Shown: positions 27,901 to 35,891 of the stretch, in pieces
Numbering within the stretch: the first letter of the stretch is position 1
How the letters are laid out: each line of letters opens with the position of its first letter
DNA from: Butyricicoccus porcorum
GTDB lineage: Bacteria; Bacillota; Clostridia; Oscillospirales; Butyricicoccaceae
DNA length: 64,000 bases
Assembly (NCBI RefSeq): GCF_002157465.1
Contig: NZ_NHOC01000009.1
Span: forward strand, 218 to 64,217
Direction: 5' to 3'
The notes under the pieces: generated by a model
Database searches by the model: none
Seen by the model: the letters and a program-made list of their open reading frames with translations, nothing else
Told to the model about the DNA's origin: nothing
Translations under genes and position numbers: made by a program

Positions 27901-29605
27901 TACTGGCATTCGACTGCGAAGTATAAATGCCGCGGCTATTGACCGCAGACGAAGTCTCCGAAGCAATAATACAGCCGGTGTTTCCACCGTAGTTCTTTGC
28001 CAAGTTGGAAAGAGTGCTGGCGGAATTGGCGTAGTTAAAGCCAGCAATGCCGTCCTCATTTATAATGGTTTGAATAACACTAACTAGAGTGCTGTTGCCG
28101 CCGCGGGTATTGTCACCGATGGTGGTCGGGCGTGTTGTATCCTCTTCCTGAATCCAGTCAATCAGGTTCTGTGCAACTGTCGGATAAGAGGAATCCGCAG
28201 AAGCGCCTTCCTGAATCTCGTTGCCAATCGACCACAGGATAATCGACGGGTCGTTGCGGTCACGGCTGACCATCGACTTGACCGCGTACTCTGCCCAGGT
28301 CATCGAACTGTCACCGCCAAGAATGGCGTTTGAACTGCTCAGGTTGGTGTTGAAATACTTGCCGAAGTCATTGCTGTTTCCATTTTTAGAAATACTCCAG
28401 CCGTCGAACGCTTCCTCCATGACCAGCAGGCCGAGCTCATTGCAAATATCAATGAAATCCTCATCTGCCGGATTGTGGCTGGTGCGGATGGCATTGACAC
28501 CCATGTCCTTCATCTTGGCAAGCTGACGGTACATGGCGTCATATGCTGCCGCAGAGCCTAATGCACCCTGGTCATGATGCATGCACACGCCGTTGAGCTT
28601 CACATTCTTTCCATTCAAGTGAAATCCGGTACTGTCAAAGCTGAAATATCGGAAGCCGAAGTCCGTATCATACGTATCGACCACAGAACCATCGACCAAG
28701 AGTTCTGTGCGTACATAATACAGATTCGGTGCGTCGGTCGTCCACAGCTTCGGATCGTTGACGATAGGCTCACTCGTCGCTGTTGCGGTTTCTCCTGCGT
28801 TCACGGTCACGCTCGTTTCATCAGAATTCGAGGCTGTTGTGCCATCAGAGGCATAGACAGTATTGCGTATCGTGACTGTTTTACCTTCATCGCTGTCGTT
28901 TTTCACGGTAACTTCCGTGCTGACTGTACCGGTTCCGTTTTCGATATCCGGAGTTGTGACCTTGGTGCCATATCGCTCCACGTGCACCGGATCGGTGGCG
29001 ATCAGTGTCACATCACGGTAAATACCGCTGCCGGAATACCAGCGGCTGGACCGAATATTGCTGACCGCCTTGACAGCGATGACATTTTCCGTCTGTCCGT
29101 CACAGGTGACAAAGTCGCTGATATCAAAGGCAAATGAGGTATAACCATAATGGTTTTCTCCCATCAGAGTGCCATTGACATAGATATAAGCATCCGAATA
29201 GACACCGTCAAAATTAAGCATCAGGGTCTGACCGGCGCAGCTTTCCGGCAGAGTAAAGCTCTTCCGATACCAGCCTGTACCACCGGGCAGAAAACCACTT
29301 TCCGCTTCACCGCTGGTGGTATAGCTCTGGCTGATGCTGAAATCATGCGGAAGGGTGACAGACTTCCAACTTGAGTCGTCAAAGTTGACATTCTGTGCGG
29401 TAGAAGATGTACCCAAATAGAACTTCCAGCCATCATTAAAGCTGCTTTCCCGGCTGGTCGTACCGAAGGAGACAATCACTGTCTGTTCCGCACCAGCCAC
29501 TGTACCTGTGTCGTCCACAGCAAAAGCCGTCAAGCAATTGCTCGAGAGAAGCATTGTGGCAGACAGGGTCGCCGCAAGCAGTCTCTTTAAAGGGGTTTTT
29601 TTCAT
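24947..29605 (-). CDS. Secreted GH2 glycosidase (beta-galactosidase-like), multidomain
   Basis: A 1552-residue exported glycoside hydrolase of family 2. Signal peptide residues 1-29; jelly-roll sugar-binding domain about 55-205 (GGTGWYRKSFTLP, SSRWYSGSGIYRDV); Ig-like domain 205-320; TIM barrel 320-600 with RTSHNP (374-379), acid/base Glu463 in SIGNEIQEG and nucleophile Glu550 in ASETSS. After it come Ig-like/DUF4982-type, bacterial-Ig and F5/8-type beta domains, Cys-pair repeats (CTDCDKK, CTVCGE, CTSCGE) at about 1315-1425, and a terminal module (1436-1552) shared with the transglutaminase. AGAGGCAGGAC precedes the ATG. Substrate may be host or plant galactosides, or a glycosylated product of this locus. 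Confidence 0.88.
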   Translation of the reverse strand: MKKTPLKRLLAATLSATMLLSSNCLTAFAVDDTGTVAGAEQTVIVSFGTTSRESSFNDGWKFYLGTSSTAQNVNFDDSSWKSVTLPHDFSISQSYTTSGEAESGFLPGGTGWYRKSFTLPESCAGQTLMLNFDGVYSDAYIYVNGTLMGENHYGYTSFAFDISDFVTCDGQTENVIAVKAVSNIRSSRWYSGSGIYRDVTLIATDPVHVERYGTKVTTPDIENGTGTVSTEVTVKNDSDEGKTVTIRNTVYASDGTTASNSDETSVTVNAGETATATSEPIVNDPKLWTTDAPNLYYVRTELLVDGSVVDTYDTDFGFRYFSFDSTGFHLNGKNVKLNGVCMHHDQGALGSAAAYDAMYRQLAKMKDMGVNAIRTSHNPADEDFIDICNELGLLVMEEAFDGWSISKNGNSNDFGKYFNTNLSSSNAILGGDSSMTWAEYAVKSMVSRDRNDPSIILWSIGNEIQEGASADSSYPTVAQNLIDWIQEEDTTRPTTIGDNTRGGNSTLVSVIQTIINEDGIAGFNYANSASTLSNLAKNYGGNTGCIIASETSSAVNSRGIYTSQSNASNADGKYHLTSYDTSAVSWGITAHDSIYNTYQNDCVAGEFVWTGWDYIGEPTPWNGTGSGSVSGSGAIPNSSYFGIVDTAGFEKDTYYLYRSQWKQDDTTLHLVTAWDSDNMLTSSNKTPVVIYSNAPKVELYRNGTLIGTATRTVNTTSAGHKYYTYTTTSNNSSVCTAVSGSNSTSLYATFNVAYEVGTISAKAYDENGNEITATSGNASVSTPDTVSKLKVQTNKTEIQADGSSLAYISVDVTDANDNLDTTATNTINFSLTGNGEIVGVDNGDQATTDKYQQSSVLTSATSAQIAAYAGKALVIVRSTTDAGSFTVNVTSDGLTGDSVTVTTNPVSEGTAQDGLVSYTMVRDYTVSEGTKPELRTAATGTMANGTTVTGTIAWEDIPETTYTTAGDYTIQGTLVFEGMDPIHVTAKLHVIADVIAMRNISTATMVNAIPTLPDKVSGVLADGTLSGEFAVTWDTMTADEFANVGDIITVNGTATVIGDTTLPVTASVRVAEAVNTESTNVASSASLSEDCASTSDNLSSIIDGVTNNSSDTNARWTNYNNRNTSDTASITFTWATAQLISSVNLYYFTDNYSALLPSEVTFAYSLNGTDFTEIGYEDVTPTAGFTKTEYVFNRVINPVALRVTFTEKSGHCVGLTEAEVMTYAGKLEYNSSAALSGISVDGTAVDFIADTLSYEAAGSQVTASSDVNAGITILPAQDHIVRILTVSEDGNDVKTYEVTLTDKEVCDHANTEVQNAKDATCTEDGYTGDTYCTDCDKKISSGETIPATGHKTEVRNAKEATCTEEGYTGDTVCTVCGETVKAGSTIAAKGHSWDEGVVTKEATETEEGIKTYTCTSCGETKTGAIPKLEEVKVLKVPGVTLSASQNNGKIRLTGAVADYENRDDYYTITGQGFVYMTKTALGTKSLNVNTAGRTKVSIKSMGSAGTYSYSMTPKSSSTTYVFRAYLTYTNSSGKTVYVYSAPIYTSYTGLAK

Positions 29606-29627
29606 GTCCTGCCTCTTTTCTATTGTT

Positions 29628-30800
29628 TTATTCAAGCACACAGCCTATCGGCTGTGCAGTTGTCGGTTCTGTGGACATTGCCAGTCCCCCATCTGGCAGC
29701 ATATCCATAAATTGTTTGTAATATTCTGCGGCATATCTGGCCTTCTCGCACAGATAAACCGGCCTTTCTGAAAATCCACCAGTCTCATTATAGACCATTG
29801 CCGCACAGACATAACACAGATGTTGATTGACACAGTTTCCACAATAGGAACTGTATCTGGCGTTATTAGTCCAGTCGACGATCTGCTGCCAAGCATCCGC
29901 AAAGGATGTATCTTTTAAGCTGATCTTCGGATAATCCATCATGCCGCAGCCGCTCAGGTTTCCCTGCCAGTCAACCCAATAGCTGCACCGTCCGGATAGG
30001 CAGTGCATCTTCTGCTCGGGCTTTTTCGCAGCTTCAGCGAGCAGTTCCGGTGTCAACTCCTGATAGTTTGCGGCATTGGCTGCCAGCCTGCGAAACTGCT
30101 CCGGCGGAAGCTGATACCAATCAGAAAGCACTTGGTAATAGGCGCATTCTTTTGGAGTCAACCGCGACGCAAACTCCGCTCCATGCCCGATCCTGCGGGC
30201 AGGTGGGAACATATAAGTTGCTACTCGAAGCCCCAGCCCATAACTACTGGCAAAATCCAGTATTTTCTTCAAATCCCCCGCATTCTCTGGCATCAAGGAG
30301 CAATTGAACTTGAACCGGATGCCATTCTGCACCAGCAGATCTACACCCCGGCGAACCTTGTCCAGCCCATTGGGATCCCCACAGAGACGTTCATAGGTCT
30401 CATTGCTGCCTCCGTAGAGCGTAATATTGATTCGAGAAGGCGGCATCTCCCGAAGCCATGCCACAGTTTCCTCAGTAATGCAACTGCCGTTGGAATTGAT
30501 GCTGATCTCCATGCCCATCTGGTACATCGCCTGATATAATTCCCGGATCCGGGGATACAAAAATGTCTCGCCGCCTGTCAGCAAAGGGGAGAGCATTCCA
30601 GCATCCCGTGCCTGTTCAGCTACCTTCAGCCAAAATTCCAACGGCTGAAGCCCGCCCAGTTCACAAACCTCTCTGGCAGATTTGCGCACATAACACATTT
30701 TACATTGAAAATTACAGATCGGGGTCAGCTCAAAGGCACCGGTAATTGGTACTCTTTTCTTTGCGGACAGCCCGAATAGCTTGTCACGAATCGCTGACAA
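29628..30800 (-). CDS. Radical SAM/SPASM maturase-like enzyme
   Basis: A 390-residue radical SAM enzyme. The cluster cysteines are C29, C33 and C36 in TPICNFQCKMCYVRKS, with LLTGGETFLYP and NITLYGGSNETY as further core strands. The C-terminus has a SPASM-type auxiliary cluster pattern (CLSGRC, GCGMMD, YCGNCVNQHLCYVCA, YLCEKA). Such enzymes modify ribosomal peptides by thioether or carbon-carbon bonds. It begins with TTG at 30800, GAGGTG 7 bases upstream, inside the end of the kinase-like gene (17-base overlap), so translation is coupled. With PqqD and the small Cys peptide it forms a RiPP-like set. Confidence 0.9.
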   Translation of the reverse strand: MSAIRDKLFGLSAKKRVPITGAFELTPICNFQCKMCYVRKSAREVCELGGLQPLEFWLKVAEQARDAGMLSPLLTGGETFLYPRIRELYQAMYQMGMEISINSNGSCITEETVAWLREMPPSRINITLYGGSNETYERLCGDPNGLDKVRRGVDLLVQNGIRFKFNCSLMPENAGDLKKILDFASSYGLGLRVATYMFPPARRIGHGAEFASRLTPKECAYYQVLSDWYQLPPEQFRRLAANAANYQELTPELLAEAAKKPEQKMHCLSGRCSYWVDWQGNLSGCGMMDYPKISLKDTSFADAWQQIVDWTNNARYSSYCGNCVNQHLCYVCAAMVYNETGGFSERPVYLCEKARYAAEYYKQFMDMLPDGGLAMSTEPTTAQPIGCVLE

Positions 30801-31674
30801 CCGCTATCACCTCATCTTTCTCCAATTGCTTTCTGAGACAAGTTACCGCGTCCTGATCCGGCGTGCAGATAAGCTGATAGACCGGATAAACCGCCAGCAG
30901 ATCGAGCCAGAGCTGCTGAATGGTCATTCGTTCCTCCATATCCCGGAAATCCATCGCGGTCTGTTCCGTCAGGCATTTTAATGCCTGACGAACCGGAAGA
31001 CGCCGGATATGATTTTCCGCTCCCTGGCAGAGAACAACGATTGCCCCAAGTGGAAGCCATTTCCTGCTATAAATTGGGCTGCTTCCATCCACCGGATAAC
31101 CATAGGAGCTGAAATCATTTCCCTGCTTGCGCAGGATGGTACGGTCGTTGCTCACAATCTCCGCCTGCTCAAAGCGGTTCCAGAGCTTGGCCTGAGTTGT
31201 TTTTCCTGTCCCGCTGGGAGCGGTAAACAGAATCGCTTTGTCGCAAACGGCAATCCTGCTCGAATGAAGCAGCATCGCCTGAAAATGAGCCAGCATCTGC
31301 CGCATGGGAAGAAGCTGTAGCACCTTATCCGCTGTTTGGACAACATCAGGAAATGCGCCTTCATTCAAATACAGCTCTATCCGGGAAAAATCCGGAGCAT
31401 AAACAGTCAAAGATACCGCACCATCCTGTCCTGCTTTTGCTTTTTTATAACAGAGACTGCCGTCCTGGTAATATTGGAAGATCCCGTCATCCCCGCAAGG
31501 GTTGTTCGGCGTCGCAGGAAGTACCTCTGCGGCGATGACATCAATCCAAACATCGGGCAGACAGGCTTCGCATCGGAAAGCTGCGGTTCCGTCCAGAAAT
31601 CCAAGCGGAACATCCGAGCGCAGTCCAATCCGAACATCTCCCACAGAAAGGTACAGAATTTCCTTCATTTGCAT
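30784..31674 (-). CDS. HPr kinase-like P-loop protein
   Basis: A 296-residue protein related to the HprK/PEPCK-like P-loop kinases that accompany some RiPP clusters. The P-loop is APSGTGKTTQA (residues 152-162), preceded by the HprK-style strand AMLLHSSRIAVCDKAILFTA (134-151), and VSNDRTIL (about 174-181) supplies the conserved Asp. Residues 1-130 are an unrecognised N-terminal domain. GAGGAAAG precedes the ATG. HprK-like proteins in lasso and related loci phosphorylate the peptide's Ser or hydroxyl groups; the neighbouring peptide ends in a Ser/Thr-rich stretch, so the same may apply. That is inference. Confidence 0.78.
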   Translation of the reverse strand: MQMKEILYLSVGDVRIGLRSDVPLGFLDGTAAFRCEACLPDVWIDVIAAEVLPATPNNPCGDDGIFQYYQDGSLCYKKAKAGQDGAVSLTVYAPDFSRIELYLNEGAFPDVVQTADKVLQLLPMRQMLAHFQAMLLHSSRIAVCDKAILFTAPSGTGKTTQAKLWNRFEQAEIVSNDRTILRKQGNDFSSYGYPVDGSSPIYSRKWLPLGAIVVLCQGAENHIRRLPVRQALKCLTEQTAMDFRDMEERMTIQQLWLDLLAVYPVYQLICTPDQDAVTCLRKQLEKDEVIAVVSDS

Positions 31675-31691
31675 CGTTTTTCTTTCCTCGG

Positions 31692-31734
31692 AAAAGAGGG
31701 GCTGGCTGCTTTTGGTGCATCCAGCCCCCCTCTC
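31692..31734 (-). terminator. Terminator/attenuator after the peptide gene
   Basis: AGAGGGGCTGG / CCAGCCCCCCTCT pairs around a 15-base loop, followed on the minus strand by TTTT. It lies 8 bases beyond the small peptide gene and before the kinase-like gene, an arrangement that raises peptide mRNA over enzyme mRNA in many RiPP operons. Confidence 0.8.
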
Positions 31735-31742
31735 TCAAATCA

Positions 31743-31991
31743 TCAGGATGTAAATACCGTGCTGCCGCCCGCGCTCAGATAGCAGGAGCATCTCTCAAAG
31801 AAGTTCATATTTGCGGGAGATTCCGCATCAAACGTTTCTTCACCAAAATAACTGCACGCTGTGTACTGCTTGCCGTTGTACTCATGATCTTCCGGCCCAA
31901 GATCTACAATCGTTCCACAGCCGGTGGCGATTGCTGTATCCAGCGCATACTCTTCGAACTCAATCATCGGCTTTTCATAATTCGCCTTCAT
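31743..31991 (-). CDS. Candidate RiPP precursor peptide, 82 residues, four Cys
   Basis: A small acidic peptide gene between the surface protein and a terminator-like hairpin. The N-terminal part, KPMIEFEEYALDTAIATGCG (residues 7-26), looks like a leader that a PqqD domain could bind: alternating acidic and aromatic residues followed by a TAIATGC junction. Cysteines are at 25, 46, 68 and 70 (GCG, TACSYF, RCSCYL); the tail after 70 is rich in Ser, Gly and Thr. The start at 31991 follows GGAAGTG; an ATG 15 bases upstream is possible. No cleavage site can be proven. I know similar YEKPxIxxE leaders only as unnamed clostridial peptides. Confidence 0.75.
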   Translation of the reverse strand: MKANYEKPMIEFEEYALDTAIATGCGTIVDLGPEDHEYNGKQYTACSYFGEETFDAESPANMNFFERCSCYLSAGGSTVFTS

Positions 31992-32008
31992 ATTAATCAC
32001 TTCCATTC

Positions 32009-35000
32009 TTACTGCGCCGTAGCGGTGTAATGCTCGCTGGCAACACCGTCTGCATTGTAGGCTACGATATCCCACGTCGTACCAGCTTCCACCTTTTTAT
32101 AAGACAGTGTGAAGCGGAGCTTACCGGAAACGTTCTTGCCTGTGACCTTGACGCCGTTGATGGTCACATAGGCAACATCCTTGGATGTCACCACGTTCAC
32201 AGTCGCCTTCTTGCTCTTGCTTGCATAGGAGCAGCTGGTCGTGATGCTGCCAGGTGTGAAGACCGGAACTTCTTCCACGGCTTCCTCAGCCAAGCCGGCT
32301 GCGTAGGTCTTGCTGACTAGGTAAAGAGTGTTCTCAGTATCTTCATCGTCAGTGACAATATCTCCCTCATTATCTTCATCAAGATCGGTGCTATAAGCCA
32401 GGTTAAACTCATCCACGCCGGTGACCTTGAGATTGGTAAGCGCCGTCAGACCGCTTGCACCCTCAATGTTTACATAACCGATTACGGTGCCATCTTCCAG
32501 CGTCTCCACTTCCACATAGTCGCTGATGTCATAGTAGCAGTCCGCGCTGTTTCCGATTTCAAATGTGCCGGAGCCAACTGTCACTTCAGACGCTTCTCCA
32601 TTCGGGGCTTTCAGGCCGAGATAGAGCTTGTAGGACTTCGAATCCCAGTTGACTAACGCAAAGCTGGCGCTGTAGCCTTCTTTCAGATACAGCTCCTGGT
32701 TGGGGCCGATGTCGCTGTAGTCTTTGACATTCATGATGTTTCCGTTCACGTCGGTCAGAGTGAATACATCGTCTGCGTAACCCTTGTCAGCATCGGCAAC
32801 AATCTTCTCCCGGATGTTGACCACTGCCACATTCTGCTCGCCGTCTGTGGAGTAAGCGCTGTTTGCCGTGGCGTATCCTTCGTTATCCTTCGTGCTGGTA
32901 CCCATAGGCTGGTAAACCCGGATGCCGTCCAGATAGAACTCATTGTTGGTATCATGCAGGGTGCCGGACTTGTAAACATAGATGGTCACCTTGTAGGTGT
33001 CATAGCCACTTTGCAGCCCAGTGTTCTGGTAAATGGGGATATTATACAGGGTGGTATCGAGAATCTGTTCGGTCTCACTGTCAGGAACAGTCACATAGTT
33101 AATCGTGTCGATATACTGCTTGTCAACTTCTTTGCCTTCGCTGTCCGTCACCGTCACCCGGATATATCCGGTCTTATTAGACACACGGCCATAGATGGTG
33201 GTACCGGTGCCGGTGAAGGTGTAGGAATACTGGGCCGCGCCGTTGGTGGTATCTGCCTTCAGGCTGGTGCCGTAGCTGTCGCCCAGGTTGTTCATGTACA
33301 CGGCATCCGCGCCGTAGGTGCTGTCGGTGGTGGTACCCACCAGGCCGGTCTCCTGATAGCCGATGAGGCTGGTACCTACAGATTCAAATTTTGCGTTGTT
33401 GGTCTTAGTGGTCACCAGTGTTCCAAAGCTCTCCTCATAGTACACGGAGGTAGCCGGAATTACCGTCAGGGTACCGGTGACGGTGGTGGACCTTGACACG
33501 TCATTGCCATCTCCATCTTTCACCGTGACAGTCGCGGTGACGCTGTAAGGCACCTTTTCAATGCCGCAGAAATCTCTGGTCAGGGTGTAGACGATCTTAC
33601 CGTCCTTCACCTCGGCAGTGCCGTAGGTTCCGGTGAACACGCCGTTGGAGCTGGTTCCGGTGTAGTTGGCGTACAGGTCGCTGTCCTTTGTAATGTCAGG
33701 GATTGTCAACGAAATCGCATCTTCATCGGTAATGACCTCACCATAGTTGGTGACCACGTCATTGGCCATGACATCCACTTCCACCGGCAGACCGTAGTCC
33801 AGCACGATGGTGTCATCATAGATGTCTACGTCTGGGTCCGGTCCGCGCTGGTAGCTGTTGGTGCAGACGAAATTGATCGTATCAGTGGTGGAGCTGGAAC
33901 CGGTGACTGTGACCTTCTGAGAAGGCACGCCGGTTTCACCTTCACCCAGCGTGACGTCTTCCGTTTTTGCGCCGGTTACGCTGGAGCTGGCTGTCCACTC
34001 CGCTTCCCAACGGGTATTCGTGCCGGTACTCAGATTCTCCTTGATGTACCAGCTGGATTCCTCGTCCAGGGAAATGTTCCGGAAGGTGGCGGTCTGTCCG
34101 TTTTTCAGGGTGAAGCCGCCGTTTGCATCGGTGCTGCCGGTGCTCACGAAGTTCCCGTCGGAGTCGTAGAGGGAGTAACTCTTATCGGCAACCGCTTTGC
34201 CTTCGTGATACAGGGTGAAGGAGAAGTCGATGTTGCTCAGGTTGGCCATAACCTCGGAAGGGATCTTATCTTCCGAAGTTTTATGCTGTTCGTCCAGATA
34301 ATACTCGCCGATATCCTTGGTCACAGACACGCTGTCGCGCTGGGGCAGGTTGAACTTGATCAGGCAGTTGGTACGACCCTGGCCGCGATCCATGTAGTAG
34401 ATGGTCAGGGTGTGATTGCCCTGAGCGGCAAAGCCGGTGCGGGTGGTGCCAAGAGCCCCGTACAAATTGGTCTGGCTCAGGGTACTACTCAGACTGTTGC
34501 ATTTCGACATATTTTTATCGGTGGTCTTGTCGCCAACCTTACCATACGGGGAAGACAGTATGACATCGCCAGTGGCGAAGTTGATGCTGCCGGTGATTGC
34601 ATCGTGAGTTCCTCCGATATCCAATGCCAGAACCCCATCAATGTAGACCCACACATCATCGTCGCCTGCAAACTCAAAAGTAATATCCTTGCCATTGGCA
34701 TCTTTACCGGTATCGGTCATCTGGAAATCCACAGTGGTGACCATACCAAAACCATATTTAATGTTTTTGTTTTGACTTCCCTGGCCGTTCGCATTGTTGG
34801 CCTTATTGATCGGATATGCTTTTGTGGTGCTAGCAAGTCCCGCTGTGGAATAGGCATCCCCAGAGGTGGAGCTCAGGCTATTGAAGGGAGCAAATCCGGT
34901 AACCTTCTTATTCTGATATCCGGAATAACCGGTATATCCGGCAGGCAGATCGGCAATCTGCATTTTGGTGTCGGAAGCGCCGGTACCATTTTCAAAGTAC

Positions 35001-35536
35001 ACGCCGTTCTTGTCGCTGTTCAGTTCGTAATATCCGGTTTCCTTATCATAGATGAAAGGCACCTTTACATTCGTATATACATTGGTATAGTCGTTGTTCT
35101 GACTGGAAAACAGGTTTGCCGCATTCACGTTATTGCTGAACGGAGCGTTGCTGCTCTCGCTGAGCTTGCTGGCCGCCAGGCCGGAATAAATATAGTAGTT
35201 CTGCGCCTGTTTGCCGTCTGAATCTTTTTGTATAATCCACTTGCTAAACGCGGGAATATCAGCATCACTGTTGGGTTTACCACTACTGGTGTCCGTAAAG
35301 TAGAAGCCCTTACCCTCAAATCCGCCATTGCTGTTCGTGTCAGCATTCGCTGTCGCCGCATTGGCCTTGGCCTCATTCCAGTCGTACAGAGTGCTGTTGA
35401 AATACTCTACTTCCAAATCGGTATTGCCAGGACTGCTCGTTACTTTCTCGGCAAATGCAGCCGTTGGCAGCAGAGAAAGCAGTACCCCAAGCGTGAGCAT
35501 GGAAGAAAAAACACGCTTGGCAAATTTCGTTTTCAT
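32009..35536 (-). CDS. Large secreted fibro-slime/Cna-B surface protein
   Basis: A 1175-residue exported protein between pqqD and the peptide gene. Signal peptide residues 1-29 (AAFA-E). A fibro-slime type domain spans about 255-400, with GDDDVWVYIDGVLALDIGGTHD at 291-312 written here only by its ends. A Cna-B/SpaA-like beta domain follows (about 430-510, ANGGFTLKNGQTATFRNI, SWYIKE), then cadherin- or Ig-like repeats, and a C-terminal beta domain (about 1090-1175). There is no LPXTG sorting signal or membrane anchor, so it is probably released or held non-covalently. TTAGGAGGAAACAAAG precedes the ATG. It may display or scaffold the peptide product; the role is unknown. Confidence 0.85.
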   Translation of the reverse strand: MKTKFAKRVFSSMLTLGVLLSLLPTAAFAEKVTSSPGNTDLEVEYFNSTLYDWNEAKANAATANADTNSNGGFEGKGFYFTDTSSGKPNSDADIPAFSKWIIQKDSDGKQAQNYYIYSGLAASKLSESSNAPFSNNVNAANLFSSQNNDYTNVYTNVKVPFIYDKETGYYELNSDKNGVYFENGTGASDTKMQIADLPAGYTGYSGYQNKKVTGFAPFNSLSSTSGDAYSTAGLASTTKAYPINKANNANGQGSQNKNIKYGFGMVTTVDFQMTDTGKDANGKDITFEFAGDDDVWVYIDGVLALDIGGTHDAITGSINFATGDVILSSPYGKVGDKTTDKNMSKCNSLSSTLSQTNLYGALGTTRTGFAAQGNHTLTIYYMDRGQGRTNCLIKFNLPQRDSVSVTKDIGEYYLDEQHKTSEDKIPSEVMANLSNIDFSFTLYHEGKAVADKSYSLYDSDGNFVSTGSTDANGGFTLKNGQTATFRNISLDEESSWYIKENLSTGTNTRWEAEWTASSSVTGAKTEDVTLGEGETGVPSQKVTVTGSSSTTDTINFVCTNSYQRGPDPDVDIYDDTIVLDYGLPVEVDVMANDVVTNYGEVITDEDAISLTIPDITKDSDLYANYTGTSSNGVFTGTYGTAEVKDGKIVYTLTRDFCGIEKVPYSVTATVTVKDGDGNDVSRSTTVTGTLTVIPATSVYYEESFGTLVTTKTNNAKFESVGTSLIGYQETGLVGTTTDSTYGADAVYMNNLGDSYGTSLKADTTNGAAQYSYTFTGTGTTIYGRVSNKTGYIRVTVTDSEGKEVDKQYIDTINYVTVPDSETEQILDTTLYNIPIYQNTGLQSGYDTYKVTIYVYKSGTLHDTNNEFYLDGIRVYQPMGTSTKDNEGYATANSAYSTDGEQNVAVVNIREKIVADADKGYADDVFTLTDVNGNIMNVKDYSDIGPNQELYLKEGYSASFALVNWDSKSYKLYLGLKAPNGEASEVTVGSGTFEIGNSADCYYDISDYVEVETLEDGTVIGYVNIEGASGLTALTNLKVTGVDEFNLAYSTDLDEDNEGDIVTDDEDTENTLYLVSKTYAAGLAEEAVEEVPVFTPGSITTSCSYASKSKKATVNVVTSKDVAYVTINGVKVTGKNVSGKLRFTLSYKKVEAGTTWDIVAYNADGVASEHYTATAQ

Positions 35537-35603
35537 CTTTGTTTCCTCCTAACTGTTGATTTTTTGCCGATCTATTTAAAATTGCTTTCACAATGGATCG
35601 CCG

Positions 35604-35891
35604 TTAACATCGCAAGACGAGGTTGCGGGAAAGCGCAGTCTCTAAAAACTCTGTTACATCCTGAAAGCTCTGTGCCTCTTCCAGCTCATATTCCCGGGCA
35701 AACATCTCCTGCAGCTCCCGGAACGAGCGTTCTTTCTCCAACGCTTTCCACAGGAAAGCACCCGTGGCATTCAACGATGCAATTCCAAAGAAGGTTTCCG
35801 CCTCCTTTCCGGTTGGAACCAGAACCGCCTCGCCTGCTACTTCGCGATAGATATAGTCCGGATTTCTCCGGAAGTGTATCCTGTCATCCAT
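35604..35891 (-). CDS. PqqD-like peptide recognition protein
   Basis: The 95-residue protein matches the PqqD/RRE fold that binds leader peptides and hands them to radical SAM enzymes: IHFRRNPDYIYREVAGEAVLV, then FFGIASLNATGAFLWKAL (about 35-52, the conserved LNxTGAxIW helix) and a helical end LEEAQSFQDVTEFLETALSRNLV. GGGGGAG precedes the ATG at 35891. It is the first gene of the island operon, 67 bases before the surface-protein gene. It is a stand-alone RRE rather than a fusion to the radical SAM enzyme. Confidence 0.85.
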   Translation of the reverse strand: MDDRIHFRRNPDYIYREVAGEAVLVPTGKEAETFFGIASLNATGAFLWKALEKERSFRELQEMFAREYELEEAQSFQDVTEFLETALSRNLVLRC

